NCBI RefSeq assembly: GCF_011752935.1
Contig: NZ_VWWO01000003.1
Coordinates: 930,001 to 994,000, forward strand
From: Chitinophaga sp. Cy-1792
GTDB taxonomy: Bacteria > Bacteroidota > Bacteroidia > Chitinophagales > Chitinophagaceae
Direction of reading: 5' to 3'
Length of the DNA stretch: 64,000 nt
Shown here: positions 25,025-33,635 of the stretch, piece after piece
Position numbering within the stretch: the first letter of the stretch is position 1
How the letters are laid out: every line of letters starts with the position of its first letter
Translations under genes and position numbers: made by a program
The notes under the pieces: model-generated
The model's input: the letters and a program-made list of their open reading frames with translations, nothing else
What the model was told of the DNA's origin: nothing
Database searches by the model: none

Positions 25025-26512
25025 CTAGCTTAATATAGGGGTGATTACTTTTCCTCCGGTATCCGTCAGGCGGAAAGGCCTTCCCTGGAACTGGTAAGTG
25101 AGTTTTTCGTGATCAAATCCTAGTTGTTGTAAGATCGTGGCGTGAATATCGTTGATGGCTACCTTGCCTTTAATGGCAGCATAGCCGATTTCGTCCGTTT
25201 CGCCATGAGAAGATCCTTTTTTGATACCGGCGCCGGCCATCCACATCGTAAAGGCTTCTACGTGGTGGTCTCTGCCAAGGAAAGGCATTTCTTTACCATC
25301 GCGGTTTTCCTGCATAGGGGTACGGCCAAATTCGCCACCCCATACCACCAGCGTTTCATCAAGCAGGCCGCGTTGCTTCAAATCCTGCAGCAGTGCGGTG
25401 ATCGGGCGGTCTATCTCTCTGCATTTATTTTTAAACCCATAGTCGATGGCAAGGTTTTCATCGGTGCCATGGCTATCCCAGCCCCAATCATAGAGCTGTA
25501 CGAAGCGTACCCCTTTTTCCACCAGTTTGCGGGCGAGCAGACAGTTATTTGCAAAGGATTCCTTACCAGGTTGCGTGCCGTACATCTGGTGGATATAATC
25601 CGGCTCATTGGCAATGCTCATTACATCGGGAACGGCTATCTGCATTTTATAGGCCAGTTCGTATTGTGAAATACGTGCCAGTGTTTCAGGATCGCCGTAA
25701 GCGGTATATTCATCTTCGTTAATCTTGTTGATAGCGTCTATTGAGGCTTTGCGCAGATCGCGGTCCATGCCTTCCGGATCGGAGAGGAACAACACCGGGT
25801 CTCCTTTGGTACGGCATTGTACGCCCTGGTACACAGAAGGGAGGAAACCGCTGCCCCATACGCTTTTGCCGGCATCGGGTGTTTTACCGCCGGAGGTGAG
25901 TACCACAAATCCTGGCAGGTTGCTGTTTTCCGTGCCCAGTCCATAGGTTACCCAGGAACCCAGACTAGGCCTGCCCAGTCTGGCGCTGCCGGTTTGCATC
26001 AGCAGCTGTGCCGGGCCGTGGTTAAACTGGTCTGTCTGCACGGCTTTGAGGAAGCTGACTTCATCTGCCATGGCGGTGAAATGTGGCAGGTGGTCAGAGA
26101 TCCAGGCGCCGGACTGGCCATGTTGCTGGAAGACCGCCTGTGGCCCCAGCATTTTAGGAACGCCACGGATAAACGCGAATTTCTTGCCTTCCAGTAAAGA
26201 AGGCGGGCATAGTTGGTTATGTAGTTTCTGCAGGGCAGGTTTATAATCGAAGAGTTCCAGCTGAGAAGGTGCGCCGGCCATGTGCAGGTAAATCACACTT
26301 TTGGCACGACCAGGAAAATGAGGCGCTTTGGGCGCCATGGGATCGCCGGCAACAGCTTTCGGTACGCTGCTGTTGTTGCCGCAGCCTGCGAGGAAAGACC
26401 CCAGTGCAGCGGCGCCAAGGCCGGTTACACAGTCGAGCAGGAAGTGCCGCCTGGTGGTATAGCGAAGCTGTTGGTTGTTGGCTTCATCAATCAGTTTTTT
26501 ATATCTGGACAT
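25025..26512 (-). CDS. DUF1501 family Tat-signal lipoprotein
   Basis: A 495-residue member of the DUF1501 (sulfatase/alkaline-phosphatase-fold-like) family. TTRRHFLLD with a following hydrophobic segment and FLAGC suggests a Tat-exported lipoprotein. Typical blocks are KSVIYLHMAGAPSQLELFDYKP (first strand; a longer family block), DWGWDSHG and VVWGGEFGRTP, whose Asp and His residues could bind metal. DUF1501 genes are nearly always paired with PSD1 cytochrome genes, as here (11 bases downstream). The biochemical role is unproven, and breakdown of sulfated or phosphorylated polysaccharides is only suggested by family context. Confidence 0.88.
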   Translation of the reverse strand: MSRYKKLIDEANNQQLRYTTRRHFLLDCVTGLGAAALGSFLAGCGNNSSVPKAVAGDPMAPKAPHFPGRAKSVIYLHMAGAPSQLELFDYKPALQKLHNQLCPPSLLEGKKFAFIRGVPKMLGPQAVFQQHGQSGAWISDHLPHFTAMADEVSFLKAVQTDQFNHGPAQLLMQTGSARLGRPSLGSWVTYGLGTENSNLPGFVVLTSGGKTPDAGKSVWGSGFLPSVYQGVQCRTKGDPVLFLSDPEGMDRDLRKASIDAINKINEDEYTAYGDPETLARISQYELAYKMQIAVPDVMSIANEPDYIHQMYGTQPGKESFANNCLLARKLVEKGVRFVQLYDWGWDSHGTDENLAIDYGFKNKCREIDRPITALLQDLKQRGLLDETLVVWGGEFGRTPMQENRDGKEMPFLGRDHHVEAFTMWMAGAGIKKGSSHGETDEIGYAAIKGKVAINDIHATILQQLGFDHEKLTYQFQGRPFRLTDTGGKVITPILS

Positions 26513-26523
26513 ACTACGCAGAT

Positions 26524-29250
26524 TTAAGATTTGATCAGGAATTCATCCAGGTTCATGATAGCGTTGGCTACCACCACCAGGGCTGCTGTTTGTGCACTAT
26601 CGCCGGAAGGCTTGCCGGTGGCGCCTTCTACCAGTTTTTTTGCAGCTGTTGCGTCTTTGCTGTATTTCTTGAATGCTGTATCATAGAGCGTCATCAGCAC
26701 TTTCAGTTTATTCTCCGGCAGCTGGCGGAACATGGCCTGCTGGTAACCCCAACGAATACACGTAGCGGCATCGCTGCCTTGCTGTTGCATGCGCAAAGCC
26801 AATGCTGCGGCAGTTTCCACGTATACAGGATCGTTGAGCGTAGTGAGTGCCTGCAGTGGCGTGTTGGTACGGATACGTCGTTGCATGCAAACCTCCCTGC
26901 TGCTGCCGTCGTAGGTGAGCATGGAAGGGTAAGGGCTGGTACGTTTCTGGTAAACGTATATGGCCCTGCGGTATTGGTTGCCATCATCAGCCTTCTTCCA
27001 GTATTCGCCGCTCCATACGCTCTGCCAGATATTATCCGGCTGATAAGGCATGACACTTGGGCCGTGAAGGCTTGGATTCAGCAGTCCGCTTACGGCCAGC
27101 GCCTGGTCGCGCACTTCTTCGGCGGTGAGGCGGAAATGCGGGCCTCTGGCCAGGTAGCGGTTAGCAGGATCTTTTTCGATCATTTCCGGTGTGGCAGCGG
27201 AGCTTTGTTTATAGGCGGCCGACAGCACTATTTCCCTGATCAGTGGCTTCAGGTGCCATTTATGCTGATGCATGAGTTGGTAAGAAAGATAGTCCAGCAT
27301 TTCCGGGTGACTAGGCGTAAAGCCCTGTGTGCCGAAGTCTTCCAGGGTTTCCACGATACCGGTGCCGAAGAGCTGTTCCCAGATGCGGTTGACGATCACC
27401 CTGGCAGTGAGTGGGTTTTGATCGGCAGTGATCCATTCGGCGAGGCCCAGGCGGTTACGTGGTGCATTTTCAGGGAATGGGTTCAGGGAGTGTGGTACGT
27501 CAGGGGTGACGGCTTTTCCTGTCACCATCCAGTTGCCACGTTCGAAGACATGCGTCACGCGGTGCATGGTAGCAGGATTTTCCACCATTACCGGCACATC
27601 TTCCGGGTTTTTGTTGATGACGGTCATCATCTCCTCATATGCTTTATCAAATCCCGGTTTTCCTTTACCCGGGAAGTCGTTGCGATAGGCAAACCATTCC
27701 ACGCTGCATACGCTGGATGCTTTGTCCAGCGAAGGATTGCGGAATACCAGGTACAGGTCGTGGGTGCCGGCAACAGGCGGGATAGGTATGTCTATGGCCT
27801 GTCTGCCCTTTGTTGGTTGTATTTTATGAGATATTAATACTTTTCCTTTGAGGCTGTCGAGACGTACTTCCATGGTACCGCCGGTGGTGCTGGTCCAGTA
27901 GTTCATGAAGAAGTGGGTGCGGTTGTTGAGTGGCTGCTTCGGAAGCCGGCAGCTGCCACCATCGCGGATGCCGAGGTATTTGGTATCTACGAGGGCGCCG
28001 TTGATGTATTGGTCGCAGTCGTGGGCATGTACTTTCGGTTCCAGTACACGGAGGAATTCCTGTACATCTTGCTGGTCGGCGGCGGAGCCGTTGGTAGCTA
28101 CCCAGCTGTTGATTTCCCTTACCTGGGCCAGGCTAACGCTGTCGTATAAACGCAGTTTAGGATGTTCCATGTGGGTATCTTCATCGCGGGTATCGTTGAG
28201 GAAGGCGAGGAGTTTATAGTAGTCTTCGAATCGGAAAGGATCGTAGGGGTGGCTATGGCATTGTACGCAGGCGATGGTTACTCCCTGGAAAACGTCCATG
28301 GTGGTGGCTACGCGGTCCATAACGGCAGCGGTGCGGAATTCTTCGTCCTGGGTACCTCCTTCGTCGTTGGTCATGGTATTACGATTGAAGGCCGTGGCGA
28401 TCATCTGGTTGTTGTCAGGATCGGGGAGGAGGTCACCAGCCAGCTGATGGATGGTAAAGGTATCGTAGGGCATATCTTTATTGAAGGCATCGATGACCCA
28501 GTCGCGGTAGCGCCATATTTGTCTGCCGGCGTCGCGTTCATAGCCTTTTGTATCGGAGTACCGGGCGAGGTCGAGCCACATAGAGGCCCATCTTTCGCCG
28601 AAGTGCGGCGACTGGAGGAGGGTATCCACCAGTTGTTCGTATGCATTGGCATTGGTAGCGGCAGCGAAGCTGGCGGCCATCTGCGGTGTAGGCGGCAGAC
28701 CGGTAAGGTCGAGGCATACGCGGCGCAGGAGGGTCATTTTATCGGCTTCGGGAGAGGCGCTGAGGCCTTCGGCTTTTCTTTTTTTCTCAATAAAATAATC
28801 TATGGCATGGTTAGGATCTGGTACAGTAGCGGCTTTTGGCGCTACGTATGCCCAGTGTTCGCCCCATTCGGCGCCGGATTTTACCCATCGCGTGAGCAGT
28901 CCGATCTCTTCTTTGGTGAGTGGCGTGCCTTTCTGGGGCATCCGCTCTTTAGGATCTTTACAGGTAAGACGGCGGATAAACTCACTTTCTTCAGGATGGA
29001 AAGGGATGATGGCTGGTTTGCCGGATTTTGTTTTGCCGAGGGCGTCTTCCCGGAAAAGTACGCTGAAACCGCCACTCTGCTTAACGCCGCCATGACAGCT
29101 GATACAGTGTTTATTCAGAATAGGCTTTATTTCAGTACTGAAGTCCGGTTTACGGCCCGACTGGCAGCCCGTAATAACGGCAGCCGACGCGAAAGCAATC
29201 GAGATTATCGCTGTGAATCTCTTCGTGGAATAGCACTTCATTCTTTTCAT
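26524..29250 (-). CDS. PSD1-type planctomycete cytochrome c domain lipoprotein (DUF1549/DUF1553)
   Basis: A 908-residue exported protein and first gene of a four-gene minus-strand operon. The signal peptide ends in lipobox ITGC (Cys29). A cytochrome segment follows with haem motif CISCHGG (C49, C52, H53). Then come DUF1549 (PSCyt2, about 150-350, with CHSHPYDPF near its end), a beta-sandwich, probably carbohydrate-binding (about 390-530), and DUF1553 (PSD1, about 590-840, with [23 protein letters not shown] blocks). By family context it may pass electrons from oxidation of a sugar handled by the downstream enzymes. An AraC-type regulator lies 80 bases upstream. Confidence 0.9.
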   Translation of the reverse strand: MKRMKCYSTKRFTAIISIAFASAAVITGCQSGRKPDFSTEIKPILNKHCISCHGGVKQSGGFSVLFREDALGKTKSGKPAIIPFHPEESEFIRRLTCKDPKERMPQKGTPLTKEEIGLLTRWVKSGAEWGEHWAYVAPKAATVPDPNHAIDYFIEKKRKAEGLSASPEADKMTLLRRVCLDLTGLPPTPQMAASFAAATNANAYEQLVDTLLQSPHFGERWASMWLDLARYSDTKGYERDAGRQIWRYRDWVIDAFNKDMPYDTFTIHQLAGDLLPDPDNNQMIATAFNRNTMTNDEGGTQDEEFRTAAVMDRVATTMDVFQGVTIACVQCHSHPYDPFRFEDYYKLLAFLNDTRDEDTHMEHPKLRLYDSVSLAQVREINSWVATNGSAADQQDVQEFLRVLEPKVHAHDCDQYINGALVDTKYLGIRDGGSCRLPKQPLNNRTHFFMNYWTSTTGGTMEVRLDSLKGKVLISHKIQPTKGRQAIDIPIPPVAGTHDLYLVFRNPSLDKASSVCSVEWFAYRNDFPGKGKPGFDKAYEEMMTVINKNPEDVPVMVENPATMHRVTHVFERGNWMVTGKAVTPDVPHSLNPFPENAPRNRLGLAEWITADQNPLTARVIVNRIWEQLFGTGIVETLEDFGTQGFTPSHPEMLDYLSYQLMHQHKWHLKPLIREIVLSAAYKQSSAATPEMIEKDPANRYLARGPHFRLTAEEVRDQALAVSGLLNPSLHGPSVMPYQPDNIWQSVWSGEYWKKADDGNQYRRAIYVYQKRTSPYPSMLTYDGSSREVCMQRRIRTNTPLQALTTLNDPVYVETAAALALRMQQQGSDAATCIRWGYQQAMFRQLPENKLKVLMTLYDTAFKKYSKDATAAKKLVEGATGKPSGDSAQTAALVVVANAIMNLDEFLIKS

Positions 29251-29289
29251 TGTTGACAGGAAATAAAGTTATTACCACTGTCCCGAATG

Positions 29290-29320
29290 ATCCATAGATG
29301 AAATCCTGTATTTGATGGAT
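29290..29320. promoter_or_regulatory. Candidate AraC operator in the PSD1 operon promoter
   Basis: Inverted hexamers ATCCAT (29290-29295) and ATGGAT (29315-29320) lie 40-70 bases before the PSD1 start. The same hexamers occur in the larger inverted repeat upstream of the neighbouring araC-type gene (30221-30284). Confidence 0.4.
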
Positions 29321-29330
29321 TATATTCTGA

Positions 29331-30206
29331 TTATATTTTCTTTTCCCTGTACTGGTTGGGCGATACGCCCATAATTTTTGTAAATAACCGGGAGAAATAA
29401 TAGGGATCTTCCATTCCTAGTTTTGCGGCGATTTCCTTAATGCGTAAAGTTGTGAAAAGCAGGTACTGGCAGGCGTCCTGTATTTTCATCTGATTAAAAT
29501 ATTCTATAGGGGAGATGCCGGTATTATTTTTAAACAGGGCGGAGAAGTGCGACTGCGAGAGGTTGACAGCGGCTGCGATCTGTTGCAGCGTGAGCATCTG
29601 GTGCAGGTTATTTTTCATGTAGGTGATGGCCAGATCGGTGACGTCGTGCTGTCTGTCGGCTGTAACGGTATGTTCGGGATAGAGGCAGCTGGCGAGGAAT
29701 GCGGGCAGATACATGTTGGCACCGGTAAGGTTTTCGGGCCTGTTGCCACGTTGCAGCTGGTTGTAGCAAAGGTCGAAGAAGTCGATCCGCTGTGCGGACC
29801 ATTTCAGGTTGGTTTTGGTATCCTGCCATGTTTTGAGGGCCATTTCCACGAGGCTGTCGGTACTGGTGCCGAGAAAGTGTACCCAGTAGATCGTCCATGG
29901 GTCCCTGATATCGGCGCGGTATTCATGGTCGAGGTTACGGGGCAGCAGGAAGCAGTCGCCCGCCCTGATGACGTGGCTGTTGCCGCCTATTGTTACCTGG
30001 CCTTTGCCTTCGGTACAATAGATTAATATATGTTGTTCTGCGCCCTGTGGGCGTTTGCGGTGATGAAACCGGGCTTTGGGATAATAACCAATGTCGGTGA
30101 TATATAATGCGGACATGATAGGATGCTGTTCGCAATGGGCTGTTAGCAGGTTTCGTGGCAGTACGATCATTCGTTGTCCCTGGAACCCTTCTGTCTTCCT
30201 GATCAT
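29331..30206 (-). CDS. AraC family transcriptional regulator with cupin sensor domain
   Basis: A 291-residue regulator. The N-terminal cupin-type sensor (about 40-130) has HILIYCTEGKGQVTIGG and AGDCFLLPRNLDHEY, as in arabinose-type AraC proteins. The C-terminal double helix-turn-helix (about 190-288) has LTLQQIAAAVNLSQSHFSALF and AAKLGMEDPYYFSRLF. It lies 80 bases upstream of the PSD1 operon on the same strand. Paired ATCCAT/ATGGAT sites lie before both genes, so a role as sugar-responsive activator of itself and that operon is likely. Confidence 0.9.
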   Translation of the reverse strand: MIRKTEGFQGQRMIVLPRNLLTAHCEQHPIMSALYITDIGYYPKARFHHRKRPQGAEQHILIYCTEGKGQVTIGGNSHVIRAGDCFLLPRNLDHEYRADIRDPWTIYWVHFLGTSTDSLVEMALKTWQDTKTNLKWSAQRIDFFDLCYNQLQRGNRPENLTGANMYLPAFLASCLYPEHTVTADRQHDVTDLAITYMKNNLHQMLTLQQIAAAVNLSQSHFSALFKNNTGISPIEYFNQMKIQDACQYLLFTTLRIKEIAAKLGMEDPYYFSRLFTKIMGVSPNQYREKKI

Positions 30207-30220
30207 AACGTGTGCTTTGA

Positions 30221-30284
30221 GACAAAATAATAAAATCCATCAATAATCCGCCTGGTATTCATCGATGGATTTCATTGTTTTGTC
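30221..30284. promoter_or_regulatory. Long inverted repeat upstream of the AraC gene
   Basis: Arms 30221-30241 and 30264-30284 are inverted copies matching at 19 of 21 positions, with a 22-base spacer. Inner ends read AATCCATC and GATGGATT. It lies 14 bases before the araC start codon, so it is a likely AraC dimer site and not a terminator. Confidence 0.6.
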
Positions 30285-30392
30285 GGTAAAGCCGATGGTG
30301 TGGGCTTATTGAAATTGGCTGTGGTCGCGGCAATCATCTCCCGTAGGGAAAAATAAAAACAGGTATTAAAATAAATGTCGTTATGACAATTG

Positions 30393-31031
30393 TTACTTTC
30401 TCATGACCTTCACACTGAATGCAACCGGTTGTAATGGAACATCATTTTTATCGGTAGCTACCTGGTTGATTTTTTTCACGACATCCAGTCCTTCCGTGAT
30501 TTGTCCGAATATCGTGTAATCGCCATCCAGTCGCGGAATACCGCCGATGGTACGATAAACTTCCTTGTGACTTTCAGGAATTTTCCAGCCTTTTTTAGCC
30601 TCAATAATTTCGAGTTCCTGGTCGGTATATTTTCTACCTATGACAAAATATATCTGGTCAAAGAAAGATGCTTTTTCCCAGTTATCATCGCGGCCGGCGC
30701 CCAATGCACCTGGTTTATGGAAGAGGTCAGGTTTGATTTCTGCCGGAAAGCGGGGAGCACCCAGTTCAGGATGTTGCTTTTCTTTCAGGAGGATACTATC
30801 GTCCAGCTCACCGCCCTGTATCACGAAATCCTTGATCACACGGTTAAACAAGGCATTGGTATAGGTACCTTTCTTTATTTCATCGAGAAACATATCTCTG
30901 TGCTTAGGCGTTTCATCGTACAGCATGACGGTAAAGCTGCCGTAGCTGGTGGTGAATTTAACACGGACAGATTGTGAAAAGGCTGCCAGACTACATATAC
31001 AACATGCCGCCAGTAACAATATTTTTTTCAT
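30393..31031 (-). CDS. Exported cyclophilin-type peptidyl-prolyl isomerase
   Basis: A 212-residue exported foldase with a signal peptide (MKKILLLAACCICSLAAFSQ). The cyclophilin core starts VKFTTSYGSFTVMLYDETPKHRDMF. It carries FNRVIKDFVIQGGE, with the active-site Arg and Gln of the FHRxxxxFxxQGG motif, and later GDYTIFGQITEGLDVVKKI. An insertion with an acidic, Lys-rich helix (TDQELEIIEAKKGWK) is common in Bacteroidota members. The ATG at 31031 is preferred to one 24 bases upstream because it starts the signal peptide directly. It follows the TauE/SafE gene by 34 bases, probably in one transcript. Confidence 0.9.
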   Translation of the reverse strand: MKKILLLAACCICSLAAFSQSVRVKFTTSYGSFTVMLYDETPKHRDMFLDEIKKGTYTNALFNRVIKDFVIQGGELDDSILLKEKQHPELGAPRFPAEIKPDLFHKPGALGAGRDDNWEKASFFDQIYFVIGRKYTDQELEIIEAKKGWKIPESHKEVYRTIGGIPRLDGDYTIFGQITEGLDVVKKINQVATDKNDVPLQPVAFSVKVMRK

Positions 31032-31065
31032 TGACCTTGAAATTAAAGATCCCAAGGTAATGTTT

Positions 31066-32100
31066 TTAGCGGAAGTCTATTTTATGAATCAGTTGCTGAT
31101 TGGAAAAATAATAGGCTTCATAGGAGGTTTCGCCAATGGTATACACCGCCTCAATAATGATATTCTGCGTATTGGCAGGCCGGGCGTCCATGACCGTCTT
31201 TTGCTGGGTGGCATTGAGTTCAGCGAAGGGAATCACCACTTCAAATTCGAAGCCTTCATCGTAGGTAAATTCGAGTGAGAAATTTTTTCTTTGCCATTGC
31301 AGGTTGGCTTCTACGCCTTTTGTGATCAGTTTTGTATTGAGATAGCCTTTGTTGGATGCAAAAAGATTATTGGTGGCACTGGTCAGCATCACCACACCCG
31401 ACAGTACCATGGTGGCATATCCTATTTTACGGAACAGGTGTTCACTGAGTTTAGGCAGTACAGATTTAGTAGCCCAGGTAGCGATAACCGCGGCGATAGC
31501 CACCAGTACCCCTACTTCTACCACCCTGGCGGTAATGAGTCCGAGGTAGGCATATAATATTATTTTGATGAGATGTAGAATGATTTCGTTGGCTGCCCTG
31601 GTGGCGATGATTTCTTCCTTGGTGAGTCCGTACCGAAGGTAGAACCTGTTGAAAAGCACGCCCACGGCGCCTGTGATGCCGGAGAGGAATCCTGCTGCGA
31701 AGCCGATGGCCGTTAAGGCCATATTATTAGGTGCATGGCCGAAGGATTCATTTTTTGCTTTTTGCAGGAGTGATGGAATATTGCTGAGGAGGAACAGTCC
31801 CATCATAATTTCGAGGTATACCGGATTGAGGTACTTGAGCAACCAGGCGCCGAGCCATACGGCAGGGATGGCTGCCGGCACAAAATATCTTACGATATGC
31901 CAGTTGATATGTTTTTTAAAAGCGGCAAGTCTGGTGGCAGAGCTGGTGAAAGTACCGATAGACAATGCTGCCGGCACCTGGCTAACAGAGAGCGCTATGC
32001 CTAATACCGGTATCAGGATCAGTCCAGCGCCGCCGCCACAGATGGCGCTGAGCAGAAAAGATATTATACTACAGATGAATATGATTATTAATCCCCACAT
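31066..32100 (-). CDS. TauE/SafE family permease with C-terminal soluble domain
   Basis: A 344-residue protein. The first part (about 1-240) has eight or so hydrophobic segments with the family's glycine-rich motifs (CGGGAGLILIPVL near residue 20, and FAAGFLSGITGAVG). Members export or import sulfite, sulfoacetate or other organosulfur anions. Unlike standard members of about 250 residues, it continues for about 100 residues (245-344) as a soluble segment starting NLFASNKGYLNTKLITKG. This segment has alternating beta-type patterns and no known motif. It is co-oriented with the cyclophilin gene downstream. Confidence 0.85.
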   Translation of the reverse strand: MWGLIIIFICSIISFLLSAICGGGAGLILIPVLGIALSVSQVPAALSIGTFTSSATRLAAFKKHINWHIVRYFVPAAIPAVWLGAWLLKYLNPVYLEIMMGLFLLSNIPSLLQKAKNESFGHAPNNMALTAIGFAAGFLSGITGAVGVLFNRFYLRYGLTKEEIIATRAANEIILHLIKIILYAYLGLITARVVEVGVLVAIAAVIATWATKSVLPKLSEHLFRKIGYATMVLSGVVMLTSATNNLFASNKGYLNTKLITKGVEANLQWQRKNFSLEFTYDEGFEFEVVIPFAELNATQQKTVMDARPANTQNIIIEAVYTIGETSYEAYYFSNQQLIHKIDFR

Positions 32101-32204
32101 ACCATGCTGGTTAAAGTTTCCGTTTATAAAGCAAAGGTATCTTTGGAATCTGGTAGAAATCTGAAGGAAAAAAATTCTAACTTGATCTGCAATAATTACT
32201 TACT

Positions 32205-32768
32205 ATGAAATTACACCTGTCAGGACTATGCCTGTGTTTACTCTTTGCTTTGCCAATGCTGGCGCAACAGAAAAAGGAAGAGCTTCATTTCACCAGCAAT
32301 CAGCGCCAGCTGATCACGGTATATAAGGGAACCATATTCGTGAATGGCAACAAGGCTTACGTATTTAAGGAAGATAAGATCAAATATGCGAGCAAGCGTA
32401 ACCGGCTGATAGAAGATGGACGTACCGCTTTCCTGTTCCTGGAAGTAACGGATACCCCCAACAAAGACAAATTAATTGTATTTAATATAGATCACTCGCT
32501 GGCAGATTCATTGCTGACAGCGATCAGTTCAGATGTAAAGGACTGGGACAGGGATGATAACCTGGAATTTGGCGGCAGTGAGGCGCCGGTGCCTTATGCT
32601 GCGGCAGATTCTATGTATTACCTGCCTTCCAGGTGGTATGAGATCAGGAAAGGTAAGATCAGTTATGATGCGGAACTAACAGAAACGGTGGATAAAAAAG
32701 TGAATGGGCAGTTTATTGCCGATGCGCCTCAGCGGTTGCTGATACCGAAGAAGAAAGGTAAGAATTAA
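32205..32768 (+). CDS. Secreted hypothetical protein
   Basis: A 187-residue protein with a signal peptide (MKLHLSGLCLCLLFALPMLAQ, cleavage near residue 21). The mature part alternates charged and beta-type segments and ends with a Lys-rich tail. It contains one acidic cluster (DVKDWDRDDNLEFGG) that could bind a cation. No family is recognised. It is monocistronic and ends at a terminator at 32773-32797. Confidence 0.75.
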   Translation: MKLHLSGLCLCLLFALPMLAQQKKEELHFTSNQRQLITVYKGTIFVNGNKAYVFKEDKIKYASKRNRLIEDGRTAFLFLEVTDTPNKDKLIVFNIDHSLADSLLTAISSDVKDWDRDDNLEFGGSEAPVPYAAADSMYYLPSRWYEIRKGKISYDAELTETVDKKVNGQFIADAPQRLLIPKKKGKN

Positions 32769-32772
32769 TTGA

Positions 32773-32797
32773 AAGGCGCCACTGGCGCCTTTTTTTG
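32773..32797 (+). terminator. Terminator after the secreted hypothetical gene
   Basis: Stem AAGGCGCC / GGCGCCTT (32773-32780 with 32784-32791), loop ACT, then a T-run. Confidence 0.85.
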
Positions 32798-32816
32798 TTT
32801 AAGCACATGCTGTTTG

Positions 32817-32897
32817 TTTCCGGGTTTCTGCTGCTGCCGGAGGCAGCAGCAGAAACCCGGAAAGTAGCGCCCGCCGCAGGCGGGCGCTACTTTCCGG
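32817..32897. repeat. Tandem long hairpins with three-base loops, pair 2 (overlapping arms)
   Basis: Hairpin A pairs 32817-32838 with 32842-32863 (22 bp, loop GGA). Hairpin B pairs 32857-32875 with 32879-32897 (19 bp, loop GCA). The seven bases 32857-32863 belong to both, so the two full folds compete. It lies just after a complete terminator and 70 bases before a sigma-factor gene. Confidence 0.8.
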
Positions 32898-32966
32898 GGG
32901 AGGACATAAGAAATATCATAGATTATAATCGCGTTTTTTTATTTTCGCGGTAGAAAGAGCGATATT

Positions 32967-33557
32967 TTGAGAATAGATAATACTCATAGTGACCTCGAAC
33001 TGATTAGTCTTTTAAAGAGGGATGAGACCTATGCTTTTGATCAATTGTACGCAAGACATTGGTCAGCCATGTATAGAGCTGCTTTTTATCTGTTGCGGGA
33101 TGAAGAAGCCTGCATGGATATTGTGCAGGATATATTTGCGTGGTTATGGGAGAAGCGTCACCAGCTGGATATACAGGCGGTCCCATCTTATTTGCGTACA
33201 GCAGTCAGGTTTAAGGTAGCCAACTATATCCGCTCCGGAAAAATCAGGGAATCATTTTATGCTGATCTGTCAGGACTAAATACCGAAACACCTGCCGGTT
33301 CCCAGGAATTACTGGAACTCAACGATCTTAAAACCATCATCCGTGAAGCGGTGAATTGTTTGCCGGAGAAATGCCGGGAGATATTCCTGCTGAGTCGCGA
33401 CGGCCAGTTATCAAACCAACAGATTGCTGACCTGCTGGGGATTTCCATCAAAACTGTGGAGGCCCAGAAGACGATTGCCCTCAAAAGAATCCGTATTGCC
33501 GTAGAGCCTCATCTGCTGGCGCTGTTACTATTTCCTGTCCTTACCCATTATCATTGA
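32967..33557 (+). CDS. FecI-type ECF sigma factor with TTG start
   Basis: A 196-residue sigma factor. Sigma-2 lies at about 18-85 (FDQLYARHWSAMYRAAFYLL, ACMDIVQDIFAWLWEKR) and sigma-4 at about 120-175 (CLPEKCREIFLLSRDG, LLGISIKTVEAQKTIALKRIR). The only start that keeps region 2 is TTG at 32967. The first in-frame ATG falls inside region 2 (Met35). GAAAGAG lies about 8 bases upstream and may act as a ribosome site, unusual for this group. FecR follows after 78 bases. Confidence 0.87.
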   Translation: MRIDNTHSDLELISLLKRDETYAFDQLYARHWSAMYRAAFYLLRDEEACMDIVQDIFAWLWEKRHQLDIQAVPSYLRTAVRFKVANYIRSGKIRESFYADLSGLNTETPAGSQELLELNDLKTIIREAVNCLPEKCREIFLLSRDGQLSNQQIADLLGISIKTVEAQKTIALKRIRIAVEPHLLALLLFPVLTHYH

Positions 33558-33590
33558 CAGGCCTCTAAAAAAAATTATTGTTATGTTTTA

Positions 33591-33622
33591 GGGGTCAGGC
33601 TTTTTGAGATTGCCTGAGTATA
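33591..33622 (+). promoter_or_regulatory. Possible ECF-sigma promoter before the second FecR gene
   Basis: GGGGTCAGGC, a T-rich spacer, then CCTGAGTATA 14 bases before the FecR ATG. It resembles the layouts at 1564-1596 and 56138-56175 only in plan. Confidence 0.2.
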
Positions 33623-33635
33623 TGACCGCATTTAC

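Noticed and set aside
26269..27837. Long open frame of about 520 codons on the plus strand
   Set aside because: It lies wholly opposite the DUF1501 and PSD1 genes, whose products are clearly recognisable. Its product resembles no family and is rich in Cys, His and Phe, as expected of an antisense frame in GC-biased codons.
28162..29256. Open frame of about 360 codons antisense to the PSD1 gene
   Set aside because: It covers the haem-binding N-terminal half of a certain gene on the other strand and has no recognisable domain or signal peptide.
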